64,000 nt of DNA from NCBI GenBank assembly GCA_002083655.1, contig MSXR01000015.1:153131-217130 (forward strand). The letters are read 5' to 3'. Shown here piece after piece: positions 33,634 to 42,144 of the stretch. This DNA comes from Proteobacteria bacterium ST_bin14 (GTDB taxonomy: Bacteria; Pseudomonadota; Alphaproteobacteria; Sphingomonadales; Sphingomonadaceae). The position numbers and the translations under genes were made by a program. Under the pieces are notes generated by a model. That model searched no databases, was not told the DNA's origin, and saw only the letters and a list, made by a program, of their open reading frames with translations. Every line of letters begins with the position of its first letter. Position 1 is the stretch's first letter.

Positions 33634-35088
33634 CTAGCTCAAAAAATACACGCCGACCCCGGCAATCGCGGCACAGACCGTGGAGGCCAGAAAGCCCAAT
33701 ATGCCGGCGATCACGCCGCCGCCCTGCCGCCGGTTGAACGATTTGCGCGGCCCCGGCTTGCCCAGCGACAGCTCAATCATGCCCGCCAGCGCGCCGCCAA
33801 TCGCCGTCATCACCACCGTCACCACGCCGCCGGGCAGCGTTTGAAGCGCGACGGCAATCGGCAGGATGGCCCCGATGGGCGCGGCCATGGCGAGCGCAGC
33901 GACCAGCTTTGCCCGGTTCGTTTCAGCCTTGTCGACCGGGGCGACGGTGAGCAGATCGGGCGTATCCTCTGCCGAAATCGTCAGCCAGGCAAAGCTGCCC
34001 GCCAATTGGCCGATCACGATGACGCTGGCAAAGGCCATTGTCGCGGCAAACGGGATCGCGGCGCCACCGCGCCCGCCAAAGCCCAGAAACATCAGGGGCG
34101 CGAGATAAATGAGGCGCAGCACGATTTGAAAGGCCAGCGCCGGATCGCGTGCCAGCAGCCGGAATTCCTTGGCAAAGATGGTTGCAAACAGCCCCGATTT
34201 GAAATGCCGGGCGATGCCACGCCGCGATGCCTTGGTCCGCGCCAGCCGCATCCCCGCCGCCTGATAGCTGGCGAGAAAGCGCGACTGGAACAGCCGACTG
34301 GCGAGCGCAAACACGATGATCGCGCCGCCCAGCGTGACTCCAATCGCCAGCGGTTCGCCAAAGGCGGCGCGCGCGGGCAGCGATCCGAACGGGTTCTGGC
34401 CGACGCCGCTGTTCTGGATCGCCTGAAACATTTCGGCCTGCCCACGCCCCCGCGCTTCACCCGGCCCACGGTGCGAGATGAGCTGCGAGACGATGAAAAA
34501 ACTGCCCCCCAGCAACGCCGCCGCAATTTGCCCCACCGTGCGCGCGGCGCGCGGGCCGACCATCCAGGCGAGCGTCAGCGTGGCGGCAAGGCCAATGCAC
34601 GCCGCAATCAGCGCCAGCCCGGCCAACAGGGCGACAATGCCAAACAAATGCGGATGGCCAAGCACGGCCACCGGCACCACCAGCGGCAGGCTGAGCAGGG
34701 CATAGCTGAGCACGATCGATCCAGCGATGCCCATCATCTTGGCGCGCAGCACCGTGCGATCCCCCACCGGCGCCGATATCAACAAGTCGAGATCGCCCGA
34801 ATCATATAATGTCCGGTGGCTCGCCAGCACGGCCTGGGTGGTCATGAACGACAACACGACCAGCGCGGCGGCGAGCATACCGTTGTACAGCCCCGGCCAT
34901 AGCGGCAAGGGCTGATCACGCAGGCCAAGCGCAATCGATACGCCAATCGCGATATAGCCGATCAGCAGCACAAGCCCGATCCATGTCGTCCGCGACTTGC
35001 GGGTCAACCCGCGCAGGTTCAGGCGCAGCTCGTGCAGCACCAGCCAGCCAAGCGATCCAGCGGGCATGCCGCGCATCAGCCAGGTCAT
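33634..35088 (-). CDS. ABC exporter permease, two-halved membrane protein
   Basis: A 484-residue membrane protein with about ten to twelve hydrophobic segments, the partner of the ATPase gene directly upstream. Segments include TWIGLVLLIGYIAIGVSIAL, MLAAALVVLSFMTTQAVLA and TVGQIAAALLGGSFFIVSQL in the first half, and APLMFLGFGG..., VVTVVMTAIGGALAGMIEL in the second. ABC-2-like exporters of this kind move lipids, peptides or drugs; no substrate is suggested by context. ATG 35088 lies 10 bases after the ATPase stop. Confidence 0.82.
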   Translation of the reverse strand: MTWLMRGMPAGSLGWLVLHELRLNLRGLTRKSRTTWIGLVLLIGYIAIGVSIALGLRDQPLPLWPGLYNGMLAAALVVLSFMTTQAVLASHRTLYDSGDLDLLISAPVGDRTVLRAKMMGIAGSIVLSYALLSLPLVVPVAVLGHPHLFGIVALLAGLALIAACIGLAATLTLAWMVGPRAARTVGQIAAALLGGSFFIVSQLISHRGPGEARGRGQAEMFQAIQNSGVGQNPFGSLPARAAFGEPLAIGVTLGGAIIVFALASRLFQSRFLASYQAAGMRLARTKASRRGIARHFKSGLFATIFAKEFRLLARDPALAFQIVLRLIYLAPLMFLGFGGRGGAAIPFAATMAFASVIVIGQLAGSFAWLTISAEDTPDLLTVAPVDKAETNRAKLVAALAMAAPIGAILPIAVALQTLPGGVVTVVMTAIGGALAGMIELSLGKPGPRKSFNRRQGGGVIAGILGFLASTVCAAIAGVGVYFLS

Positions 35089-35098
35089 GCGCGCGCCA

Positions 35099-35836
35099 TC
35101 ATGCCGGGGCTGACGTGAGCCGGATGAACGCATCCTCCAGCGTCGAATCGTCAGATCCCACTTTTTCGCGCAATTCGGCCATCGTGCCTTCGACCAGCAT
35201 CTTGCCGTGCGCGATGATGCCGATGCGGTCGGCAAGCCGTTCGGCAACTTCCAGGATGTGCGTTGTCACAATCACCGTGGCGCCGCCATCGACCTGCGCG
35301 CGCAAAGCATCCTTCACGCTGCGCGCCATTTGCGCGTCGAGCCCGGTCAATGGTTCATCCAGAATCAGCAGCCGGGGCTTGTGGATCAATGCCCCTGCCA
35401 ACGCGACCTTTTGCTTCATGCCGCGCGAAAACCCCTCGCACCGAGTGTCGCGTACATCCCACAGATCAAGCCAGTGGAGCAGTTCTTCGGCGGCAGCGGC
35501 GGCGGCCTTGCGCTTGATGCGCCACAGTCCGGCGACAAAAGCCAGATATTCAGCCGGGCTCAGCTTGTCATACAGCATCGGCTCATCGGGCAGCCAGGCG
35601 GTGATTGCCTTGGCGGCATTGGCATCGCGCTGGGTATCAATGCCGTAAATCTCAATCGTTCCGGCATCGGGCTTGGCTAGCCCGGTCACCATCCGCAGCG
35701 TCGTTGTCTTGCCCGCGCCATTGGGGCCAAGCAGCGCGTAGAGCTGGCCCGCAGGCACATCCAGATCAAGGCCCGTAATCACCGGCTTGTCAAAAGCCTT
35801 GGCAAGGCCGCGAATGCGTAGGGCAGGGGTGGTCAT
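35099..35836 (-). CDS. ABC transporter ATP-binding protein
   Basis: A 245-residue nucleotide-binding subunit with Walker A LLGPNGAGKTTTLRM, Q-loop region (AWLPDEPMLYDKL), signature CEGFSRGMKQKVALAGAL (a SRGMKQ form of LSGGQ), Walker B LLILDEPLTGLD and H-loop IVTTHILEVAE. It powers the permease encoded next in the same two-gene operon. ATG 35836 is chosen over an upstream in-frame start at 35881, which has no support. Confidence 0.93.
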   Translation of the reverse strand: MTTPALRIRGLAKAFDKPVITGLDLDVPAGQLYALLGPNGAGKTTTLRMVTGLAKPDAGTIEIYGIDTQRDANAAKAITAWLPDEPMLYDKLSPAEYLAFVAGLWRIKRKAAAAAAEELLHWLDLWDVRDTRCEGFSRGMKQKVALAGALIHKPRLLILDEPLTGLDAQMARSVKDALRAQVDGGATVIVTTHILEVAERLADRIGIIAHGKMLVEGTMAELREKVGSDDSTLEDAFIRLTSAPA

Positions 35837-35977
35837 GTCCGCTACTCTAGCCTGTGGCGCAACCCCGTCCAGCGCGATCAACGGCGGTGCAGCGGGCGGG
35901 GTGGCGGAACCAGTGCGGGCTTAACTGGGGGCAATGCCGGGGTTTCGCTGCCGCTGGGCCTCCGCTACTGCCGGGGC

Positions 35978-36472
35978 ATGGATGTCAATACGCAAGATAT
36001 GCCTGTTGAGGGTCGTTTCGTCGGGCGCGAGCACCGGCTGGGGGTGCGCGTTTACTTTGAAGACACTGATTTGTCGGGTGTCGTTTACCACGCCAATTAC
36101 CTGCGCTGGATGGAGCGGGGCCGATCAGACATGTTACGCCTGGCCGGGATTGATCAGCGCGCGGCGCATGAAGGCGGCGAGGGGGCCTATGCCGTCAGCG
36201 AACTTGCGATTCGCTATCGCGCGCCTGCCCGGCTGGATGATGCGCTGGTGGTGGCGAGCCGTTTAATCACCATTCGGCCCGCTTCGTGCCGTATTCATCA
36301 ACGAGTCATACACAACGGGTTGATATTAGCCGACGCAGACGTGACGGCGGTGTTCGTATCGCCCGGTGGCCGGGCAAGGCGGCAACCGGCGGCATGGATG
36401 GCGGCATTTGAACGCCTGGTGTGGCCGGGCGTTGACCTGGCCGAACCGCAGTCTGGTGCAATGGGGGAATGA
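35978..36472 (+). CDS. ybgC: Tol-Pal system acyl-CoA thioesterase YbgC
   Basis: A 164-residue hot-dog-fold thioesterase. The active-site region is VYFEDTDLSGVVYHANYLRWMERGRSD, with the conserved aspartate and the YHANY motif. YbgC hydrolyses short or medium acyl-CoA thioesters and is almost always first in the tol-pal operon. tolQ starts 8 bases later. Its role in outer-membrane maintenance is thought to concern phospholipid metabolism but is unproven. Confidence 0.94.
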   Translation: MDVNTQDMPVEGRFVGREHRLGVRVYFEDTDLSGVVYHANYLRWMERGRSDMLRLAGIDQRAAHEGGEGAYAVSELAIRYRAPARLDDALVVASRLITIRPASCRIHQRVIHNGLILADADVTAVFVSPGGRARRQPAAWMAAFERLVWPGVDLAEPQSGAMGE

Positions 36473-36479
36473 GAACGCA

Positions 36480-37186
36480 ATGAATTTCGTCCTGAATACC
36501 GATCCGTCGACCTTGTCGCCTGTGGCGCTGTTCCTGCAGGCCGATATCGTCGTGAAGGTGGTGATGGTGGGCCTGTTGCTGGCGAGCATCTGGACCTGGG
36601 GGGTGATTATTGCGCTGGCGATTAAGGTCGGGCGTGCGCGGCGGCGCGGCGAGCGGTTTGAACGCGATTTCTGGAACGCGAGCGACATTGACGCCTTTCA
36701 CCGCAGCGAGGGCGAGAGCGATCTGCCCGTCGCGCGGGTGTTTGCCGCCGGTGTTGCCGAATGGCGGCGATCAACGGCGGGCACCCCAATCGACAAGGAA
36801 GGCACGCGCGAGCGGCTGGCCACGGCAATGGGATCGTCCATCGGTGCAGAGGTTGAAAAACTGTCAGACCGGCTGAACATTCTGGCCACGGTTGGATCGG
36901 TTGCACCGTTTGTGGGATTGTTCGGCACCGTATGGGGCATCATGCGCAGCTTTACGGGCATTGCCGCTGCACAAAGCACGTCGCTGGCGGTGGTGGCGCC
37001 GGGCATTGCGGAGGCATTGTTTGCGACCGCCATCGGCCTGTTCGCGGCCATTCCAGCGGTGATCGGGTATAACCGCTACAGCCATGCCATTAACCGCATC
37101 GAGGCGCGGCTGAACCGCTTCGCCGATGGTTTCCACGCCACGCTGAGCCGCCAGCTTGAAGGCCCGGCGATGAGCGGCAAAAGCTG

Positions 37187-37187
<1 letters not shown>
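36480..37187 (+). CDS. tolQ: Tol-Pal system proton channel subunit TolQ
   Basis: TolQ with TolR forms the proton-driven stator of the Tol-Pal envelope machine that pulls the outer membrane inward at division. The 235-residue protein has three membrane segments: VVKVVMVGLLLASIWTWGVI, the second in LATVGSVAPFVGLFGTVWGI and the third in ALFATAIGLFAAIPAVIGYN. ATG 36480 (MNFVLNTDPS) begins 8 bases after ybgC; its TGA overlaps the tolR ATG by one base. Confidence 0.96.
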
Positions 37188-37648
<461 letters not shown>

Positions 37649-37690
37649 TGTGTCGCGCGCCTTCTCGCATTGGGGGGTGATCGGTTGGCG

Positions 37691-38575
37691 ATGGACCGTT
37701 CCGATGCAGCCGGGCTGGCGATTGCTGTTGTCGTGCACGGCGCGATCTTTGCGCTGCTATCCGCCAGTTTTCTGTTGAATCCCAAGCCGGTGAAGTCGCT
37801 GGAAGATCCCGTAGAGGTGTCGCTGGTCGACGAGGTGGGGCTGGTGGCAACGGCGCCGCAATCCCGCGTGCCGCCCGCCGAATCGCGTGCGCCCGATGCA
37901 GGGCCGCCTGAAGATGCCGCCCCGCCGCAACCGCAGGCGGCGGCCCCCGCGCCCGTTCCGCCTGCGCCGCAGCCTGATCCCGTGCCGCCGCCCAAACCAG
38001 CGGAAAAGGCCAAGCCACAGCTGAAAAAGCCGACGCCAGAATCGCCCCAGAAAGCCGCCAAGGCACCGCCCAAGCGAGAGGCCACGCCTGCCACCCCGGC
38101 CAAGCCAACCCGTACTGCCTCCACCGGCAGTGATCCTGCGTCGACCAAGCCGCGACCGCGCGGATCAAGGCTGGGTGATGATTTTTTGAAAGGGCTTAGT
38201 GACCGGCCAAGCACCAGCCGCTCGGTCACCCCGCGCGCCGCAGTGATTGATGCCAAGGCGCTGGCGAGCATTCAGGATGCGATATCGCGCCAGATTCAAC
38301 CCTGCGCTGATCGCCAGGTAAATCCCGGGCCGGGCGCCAATGAGATCGTCACCGTGCTCAACTTGCGGCTCAATCCCGACGGAACTTTGGCCGCAACGCC
38401 CACGATGGTGCGTCAAAGTGGGACAGATGGGGAGGCCGGGCGCTATGCCCGGCGCGTTATCGACTTGGGAGTCGCGGCTTTCAAAGGGTGTTCGCCGCTG
38501 CGCCTGCCGCCTGAATATTACGAAACGCCGAATGGCGGCTGGAACAATATCAACTATAAATGGCAATTGCGCTGA
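37691..38575 (+). CDS. tolA: Tol-Pal system protein TolA
   Basis: A 294-residue TolA with an N-terminal membrane anchor (AAGLAIAVVVHGAIFALLSA), a long Pro/Ala/Lys-rich stalk (about residues 60-160) and a C-terminal globular domain (ASIQDAISRQIQPCADR, IVTVLNLRLNPDGTL, GCSPLRLPPEYYETPNGGW). TolA links the TolQR motor to Pal and TolB. ATG 37691 is preferred; the frame also has TTG 37685 and TTG 37670. The short stalk relative to enterobacterial TolA is normal for alphaproteobacteria. Confidence 0.9.
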   Translation: MDRSDAAGLAIAVVVHGAIFALLSASFLLNPKPVKSLEDPVEVSLVDEVGLVATAPQSRVPPAESRAPDAGPPEDAAPPQPQAAAPAPVPPAPQPDPVPPPKPAEKAKPQLKKPTPESPQKAAKAPPKREATPATPAKPTRTASTGSDPASTKPRPRGSRLGDDFLKGLSDRPSTSRSVTPRAAVIDAKALASIQDAISRQIQPCADRQVNPGPGANEIVTVLNLRLNPDGTLAATPTMVRQSGTDGEAGRYARRVIDLGVAAFKGCSPLRLPPEYYETPNGGWNNINYKWQLR

Positions 38576-38588
38576 GGATGGTTCTGGC

Positions 38589-39989
38589 ATGATGTACCGC
38601 GTTTCAATGCTCCGATCTTTATGGCTGGTGGTGCTGTGCGTCGCAGCGCCGCTGGCGGCGCAAACCGCGCCCGCGCCGGCATCCCCACCGGCGGGCCAGA
38701 CCCAGGAACAGACGCCGTCCGGGCCGCCGCCGCTAGAGGTTTCGGTGACCGGCGGCATTTCTGCCCCGTTGCCGATTGCCATCCCGGTGATGCCCGCCTT
38801 TGCCGTTACGTCGACCGCGGCTGGATCAACCGATGTGCTTGGCCGCCAACTGGCCGAAGTGGTAACGGCGGACCTGAAAAACTCCGGTCTGTTCAGCCCG
38901 CTGGGGGCCAATGCGCTGCGACCCGTGGCCTATCCCGAAGTGACCGCGCCAGAGTTTAACTATTGGGGCGGCACCGGCGCGCAGGCGCTGGTTCAGGGTT
39001 TCATCCGCGCCAATAATGATGGGACGCTGACGGTCGGCTGCTATTTGTATGATGTGTTTTCGCGGATCGAACTGGCGCGGCAGGGCTTTGTGGTGCCCCC
39101 CGCAGACTGGCGGCGCGCGGCGCATAAATGTGCCGATATGGTCTATACCCGGTTGACCGGCGAGGGCCCGTATTTCGACAGCCGGGTCGTCTATGTTTCT
39201 GAAACCGGACCCAAAAACCGCAAGATCAAGCGGCTGGCGATCATGGATCAGGACGGGGCAAACCACCGTTTCCTGACCAACGGCCAGTCGATTGTGCTCA
39301 CGCCCCGGTTTGCGCCGAACCAGCAATCGATTGTGTATATGAGCTATGTCGGGGATCGCCCGGCAATCTATGTGTACGATATTGGCAGCGGCCGCCAGCG
39401 CCAGGTGGTGCCGCCGGGCAATTTGAGCTTTGCGCCGCGTTTTTCGCCCGATGGCCGCTATATCCTTTTCTCGATGGCGGTGGGGGGCAACACCGATGTG
39501 TACCGCGTGTCGGCATCGGGCGGGCAACCGCAGCGGCTGACCAATGCGCCGGGAATCGACACCGGCGGCAGCTATTCGCCCGACGGCAGCCGGATCGTGT
39601 TTGAAAGTGATCGTTCGGGCGGGCAGCAGATTTATGTGATGAATGCCGACGGATCGGACCAGCGCCGGATCAGCTTTGCTGGCGGGCGCTATGCCACCCC
39701 GGTGTGGAGCCCGCGCGGCGACCTGATCGCGTTTACGCGCGTGACCGGAAACTTCCGGGTGGGGGTGATGAGCCCCAGCGGTGGGGGCGAAAAATTGCTG
39801 ACCGATGATTGGCAGGATGAATCCCCCAGCTGGTCACCCAATGGGCGCGTGCTGATGTTTTTCCGGTCGGGCCAGGGGCGCGAAGGTACCGCTGATTTAT
39901 GGTCTGTGGATTTGACCGGGGTGAATGAGCGCAAGCTTGCAACACCGCTTTACGGCTCCGATCCCGGTTGGGGGCCGCTACGTCCGTAA
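38589..39989 (+). CDS. tolB: Tol-Pal system beta-propeller protein TolB
   Basis: A 466-residue periplasmic protein with a signal peptide (MLRSLWLVVLCVAAPLAAQ), an N-terminal alpha/beta domain (GRQLAEVVTADLKNSGLF) and a six-bladed propeller with repeated FSPDGRYILFSM / YSPDGSRIVFESDR / WSPNGRVLMFF motifs. TolB binds Pal and TolA. The start is ATG 38589, with 38592 and 38607 as alternatives. The mature N-terminus carries a Pro/Ala-rich extension of about 30 residues. Confidence 0.95.
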   Translation: MMYRVSMLRSLWLVVLCVAAPLAAQTAPAPASPPAGQTQEQTPSGPPPLEVSVTGGISAPLPIAIPVMPAFAVTSTAAGSTDVLGRQLAEVVTADLKNSGLFSPLGANALRPVAYPEVTAPEFNYWGGTGAQALVQGFIRANNDGTLTVGCYLYDVFSRIELARQGFVVPPADWRRAAHKCADMVYTRLTGEGPYFDSRVVYVSETGPKNRKIKRLAIMDQDGANHRFLTNGQSIVLTPRFAPNQQSIVYMSYVGDRPAIYVYDIGSGRQRQVVPPGNLSFAPRFSPDGRYILFSMAVGGNTDVYRVSASGGQPQRLTNAPGIDTGGSYSPDGSRIVFESDRSGGQQIYVMNADGSDQRRISFAGGRYATPVWSPRGDLIAFTRVTGNFRVGVMSPSGGGEKLLTDDWQDESPSWSPNGRVLMFFRSGQGREGTADLWSVDLTGVNERKLATPLYGSDPGWGPLRP

Positions 39990-40095
39990 CAATTGACAGG
40001 CACGGAACGATCACTGCACACTATTGATTAACGACGATGAGCAGCGCTTAAAGAATTTGAGCGGAAACGAACGACCAAGTCGAAGGAGGACGAAA

Positions 40096-40602
40096 ATGGC
40101 CAGACTGACGACGACGATCATCATCGCAGCCGCGCTGATTACCACGGCGGGCTGCACCACCAAGCGCAAGGAAGCGTTGCCCCCCGGCCCGGTTGGGACG
40201 ACGGCACCCGGCTATCAGGAAACGGGCGACGGGATTGTTCCCGGCACGGCAGCCGATTTCCTGCGGTCAATCACCAGCGATACGATTCGTTTTGCGCTGG
40301 ATGAATATAATATCGATTCAGAAGCGCGCGCGACGCTGGACAGCCAGTCGGCCTGGCTTGCCCGCTATGCCGATGTGCCCGTGACGATTGAGGGGCATTG
40401 CGACGAGCGCGGCACACGCGAATATAATCTTGCGTTGGGCGATCGCCGCGCCAACGCCACCAAGAACTATCTTGCTTCAAAAGGCATCTCCCCCACGCGG
40501 ATCACCACGATCAGCTATGGCAAGGAACGCCCGATTGCGCTGGGTTCAGACGAAGGCAGCTGGGCGCAGAACCGCCGCGCGGTGACGATCGTCCTGAAAT
40601 AA
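40096..40602 (+). CDS. pal: Peptidoglycan-associated lipoprotein Pal
   Basis: A 168-residue outer-membrane lipoprotein with lipobox TTAGC (C near residue 20) and an OmpA-like peptidoglycan-binding domain (VTIEGHCDERGTREYNLALG, DRRANATKNYLASKGI). It anchors the outer membrane to peptidoglycan and is the target of TolA/TolB. ATG 40096 has a near-perfect AAGGAGG site. A consensus -35 TTGACA at 39993-39998 in the tolB-pal gap hints at an extra promoter, but the -10 is weak. The usual cpoB/ybgF gene does not follow. Confidence 0.95.
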   Translation: MARLTTTIIIAAALITTAGCTTKRKEALPPGPVGTTAPGYQETGDGIVPGTAADFLRSITSDTIRFALDEYNIDSEARATLDSQSAWLARYADVPVTIEGHCDERGTREYNLALGDRRANATKNYLASKGISPTRITTISYGKERPIALGSDEGSWAQNRRAVTIVLK

Positions 40603-40637
40603 CCTAAAAACGCGGCTTCTTAAGCGGCGAGAATGAA

Positions 40638-40675
40638 AAAAGGGGCGGCGGTGCAACGGCATCGCCGCCCCTTTT
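40638..40675 (+). terminator. Rho-independent terminator of the tol-pal operon
   Basis: Perfect 13-base arms AAAAGGGGCGGCG and CGCCGCCCCTTTT enclose a 12-base loop, 35 bases after pal. The T-run is part of the second arm. This is one of the two strongest terminators in the window. Confidence 0.85.
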
Positions 40676-40720
40676 CGCATGCGCAACGAATCCGCTTGCG
40701 AAAGGCCGTTGAGCGATATA

Positions 40721-40736
40721 AATATGATATCATATT
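40721..40736. promoter_or_regulatory. 16-base perfect palindrome, probable RHH operator
   Basis: AATATGATATCATATT is fully self-complementary and lies 14 bases before the SPFH gene, overlapping a TATAAA -10-like box (40717-40722). It is strikingly AT-rich for this genome. Ribbon-helix-helix repressors bind short palindromes, and one is encoded two genes downstream in this operon, so autoregulation is the natural reading. Inference from position and symmetry. Confidence 0.65.
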
Positions 40737-40750
40737 AACGGGAGGTTTTC

Positions 40751-41650
40751 ATGGTCGAGTCGATGGGCACAACCGAAGCAATGACGCGCAGCCGGGATTA
40801 TCCCGCCAGCGCATCAAACGGGTATGCGATGCTGGGTGTGCTGCTGGTGGCGCTGATTGTTATCGCGGGCGGTATCTGGCTGATGGGGGCTGACAAGCTG
40901 ACCGGGCTGGGCATCGTGGTGGTGGGTGCGGTTATTTTTGGCTTTGTCACGCCGGGATTTTACATGCTGCAACCCAACCAGGCGGCCGCAATCACCATGT
41001 TTGGCGCCTATAAGGGCAGCGACCGGGTGAACGGCCTGCGCTGGACCTTGCCGTGGATGCTCAAGAACAAGGTTTCGTTGCGCGCGAACAACCTGATTTC
41101 GGAAAAGATCAAGGTCAACGATCTGCGCGGCAACCCCATTGAGATGGCAGCCCAAGTGGTATGGCGCGTCACCGATACCGCGCAGGCGCTGTTCGACGTC
41201 GATGATTACAAGGCGTTTGTGCTCGCCCAGATCGAAGCGGCGGTGCGCACAATCGGGTCGCGCTACCCTTATGATGATTTCGAGCATCAGGAGATTACCC
41301 TGCGCGGCAATCACGATCAGGTCGGTGCCGAACTGCGCAGCGAGCTGATGGAGCGGCTTGCAGTGGCTGGCATTACCGTTGACGAATGCGGCTTCACGCA
41401 TCTCGCCTACGCTCAGGAAATCGCCGGCGCGATGCTGCGCCGCCAACAGGCCGAAGCCGTTGTCGCCGCGCGGAAGACATTGGTCGAAGGTGCCGTGGGC
41501 ATGGTTGAAATGGCGCTGGACATGCTGTCAGCCAAGAATGTGGTTGAGCTGGATGATGAACGCCGCGCCGCGATGGTATCGAACCTGATGGTCGTGTTGT
41601 GCGGCGAGCGGGAGACCCAGCCCGTCGTCAACGCCGGCTCGCTTTACTGA
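40751..41650 (+). CDS. SPFH/Band 7 domain membrane protein
   Basis: A 299-residue protein with two closely spaced N-terminal membrane segments (MLGVLLVALIVIAGGIWLM, LGIVVVGAVIFGFVTPGFYM) followed by an SPFH domain (VNGLRWTLPWMLKNKVSL, AAQVVWRVTDTAQALFDVDD, AQIEAAVRTIGSRYPYDD) and a helical Ala/Glu-rich end (EIAGAMLRRQQAEAVVAARK). SPFH proteins oligomerise into membrane microdomain scaffolds and often regulate proteases. ATG 40751 follows GGGAGG. It heads a three-gene operon with the RHH protein and a small membrane protein. Confidence 0.9.
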   Translation: MVESMGTTEAMTRSRDYPASASNGYAMLGVLLVALIVIAGGIWLMGADKLTGLGIVVVGAVIFGFVTPGFYMLQPNQAAAITMFGAYKGSDRVNGLRWTLPWMLKNKVSLRANNLISEKIKVNDLRGNPIEMAAQVVWRVTDTAQALFDVDDYKAFVLAQIEAAVRTIGSRYPYDDFEHQEITLRGNHDQVGAELRSELMERLAVAGITVDECGFTHLAYAQEIAGAMLRRQQAEAVVAARKTLVEGAVGMVEMALDMLSAKNVVELDDERRAAMVSNLMVVLCGERETQPVVNAGSLY

Positions 41651-41664
41651 TCGGCAGCACAGCA

Positions 41665-41877
41665 ATGGCGCTGCCCAAAAAAGCCTTTCCGCTCCGCCTT
41701 GATCCCGCGCTGTATGCGGCGATTGAGCGGAGCGCGGCGGGCGATTTGCGCAGCGTGAACGGCCAGGTCGAATTTCTGCTGCGCGAGGCGCTGGCCAAGC
41801 GGGGCATCAAGGTTAGCCATAGCGACACGCCCCGGCGGGGCCGCCCGCCAAAGATGGAGAATGATGATGGTGATTGA
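41665..41877 (+). CDS. Arc-like ribbon-helix-helix DNA-binding protein
   Basis: A 70-residue protein, MALPKKAFPLRLDPALYAAI then ERSAAGDLRSVNGQVEFLLR, which fits the Arc/MetJ ribbon-helix-helix fold: the strand KAFPLRLD for DNA contact, then two helices with an N-rich turn. A basic tail (TPRRGRPPKMEN) resembles an AT-hook (RGRP). It follows the SPFH gene by 14 bases and overlaps the next gene. The upstream AT-rich palindrome at 40721 is a likely binding site. Confidence 0.85.
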   Translation: MALPKKAFPLRLDPALYAAIERSAAGDLRSVNGQVEFLLREALAKRGIKVSHSDTPRRGRPPKMENDDGD

Positions 41878-42136
41878 TCAACTGCGCCGCGAATTCACCG
41901 TGCGCAAAGGCTATTGGTTTGCCCCCAAGCTATTTGGTTATGGCGCAACCCCGGTCACCTGGCAGGGCTGGGCAGTGACGTTGGGGTTTGCGGCCATGGT
42001 CATCACCTTGGCCACGCTGATCCGTGATCCCGTTGCCAGCGTGGCGGTAGCCACCGCGCTGGCGGTGCCCTTTCTCGTGTTGGTGCATGCTAAAACCGAC
42101 GGCGGCTGGCACTGGCGCTGGGGTGCGCGGAGATAG
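41864..42136 (+). CDS. Small two-helix membrane protein of the SPFH operon
   Basis: A roughly 90-residue protein with an N-terminal soluble part (VIDQLRREFTVRKGYWFAPK) and two membrane segments (GWAVTLGFAAMVITLATLI, VASVAVATALAVPFLVLVH). Three ATGs lie in a row (41861, 41864, 41867) behind GGAGA (41856-41860); the second or third has better spacing. It overlaps the RHH gene by 14 bases, so it is co-translated. Family not recognised. Confidence 0.75.
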   Translation: MMVIDQLRREFTVRKGYWFAPKLFGYGATPVTWQGWAVTLGFAAMVITLATLIRDPVASVAVATALAVPFLVLVHAKTDGGWHWRWGARR

Positions 42137-42144
42137 GCGCTGGC

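Noticed and set aside
33841..34809. 322-codon plus-strand frame opposite the ABC permease gene.
   Set aside because: Composition is that of an antisense shadow of a high-G+C membrane-protein gene; the permease frame has clear helices.
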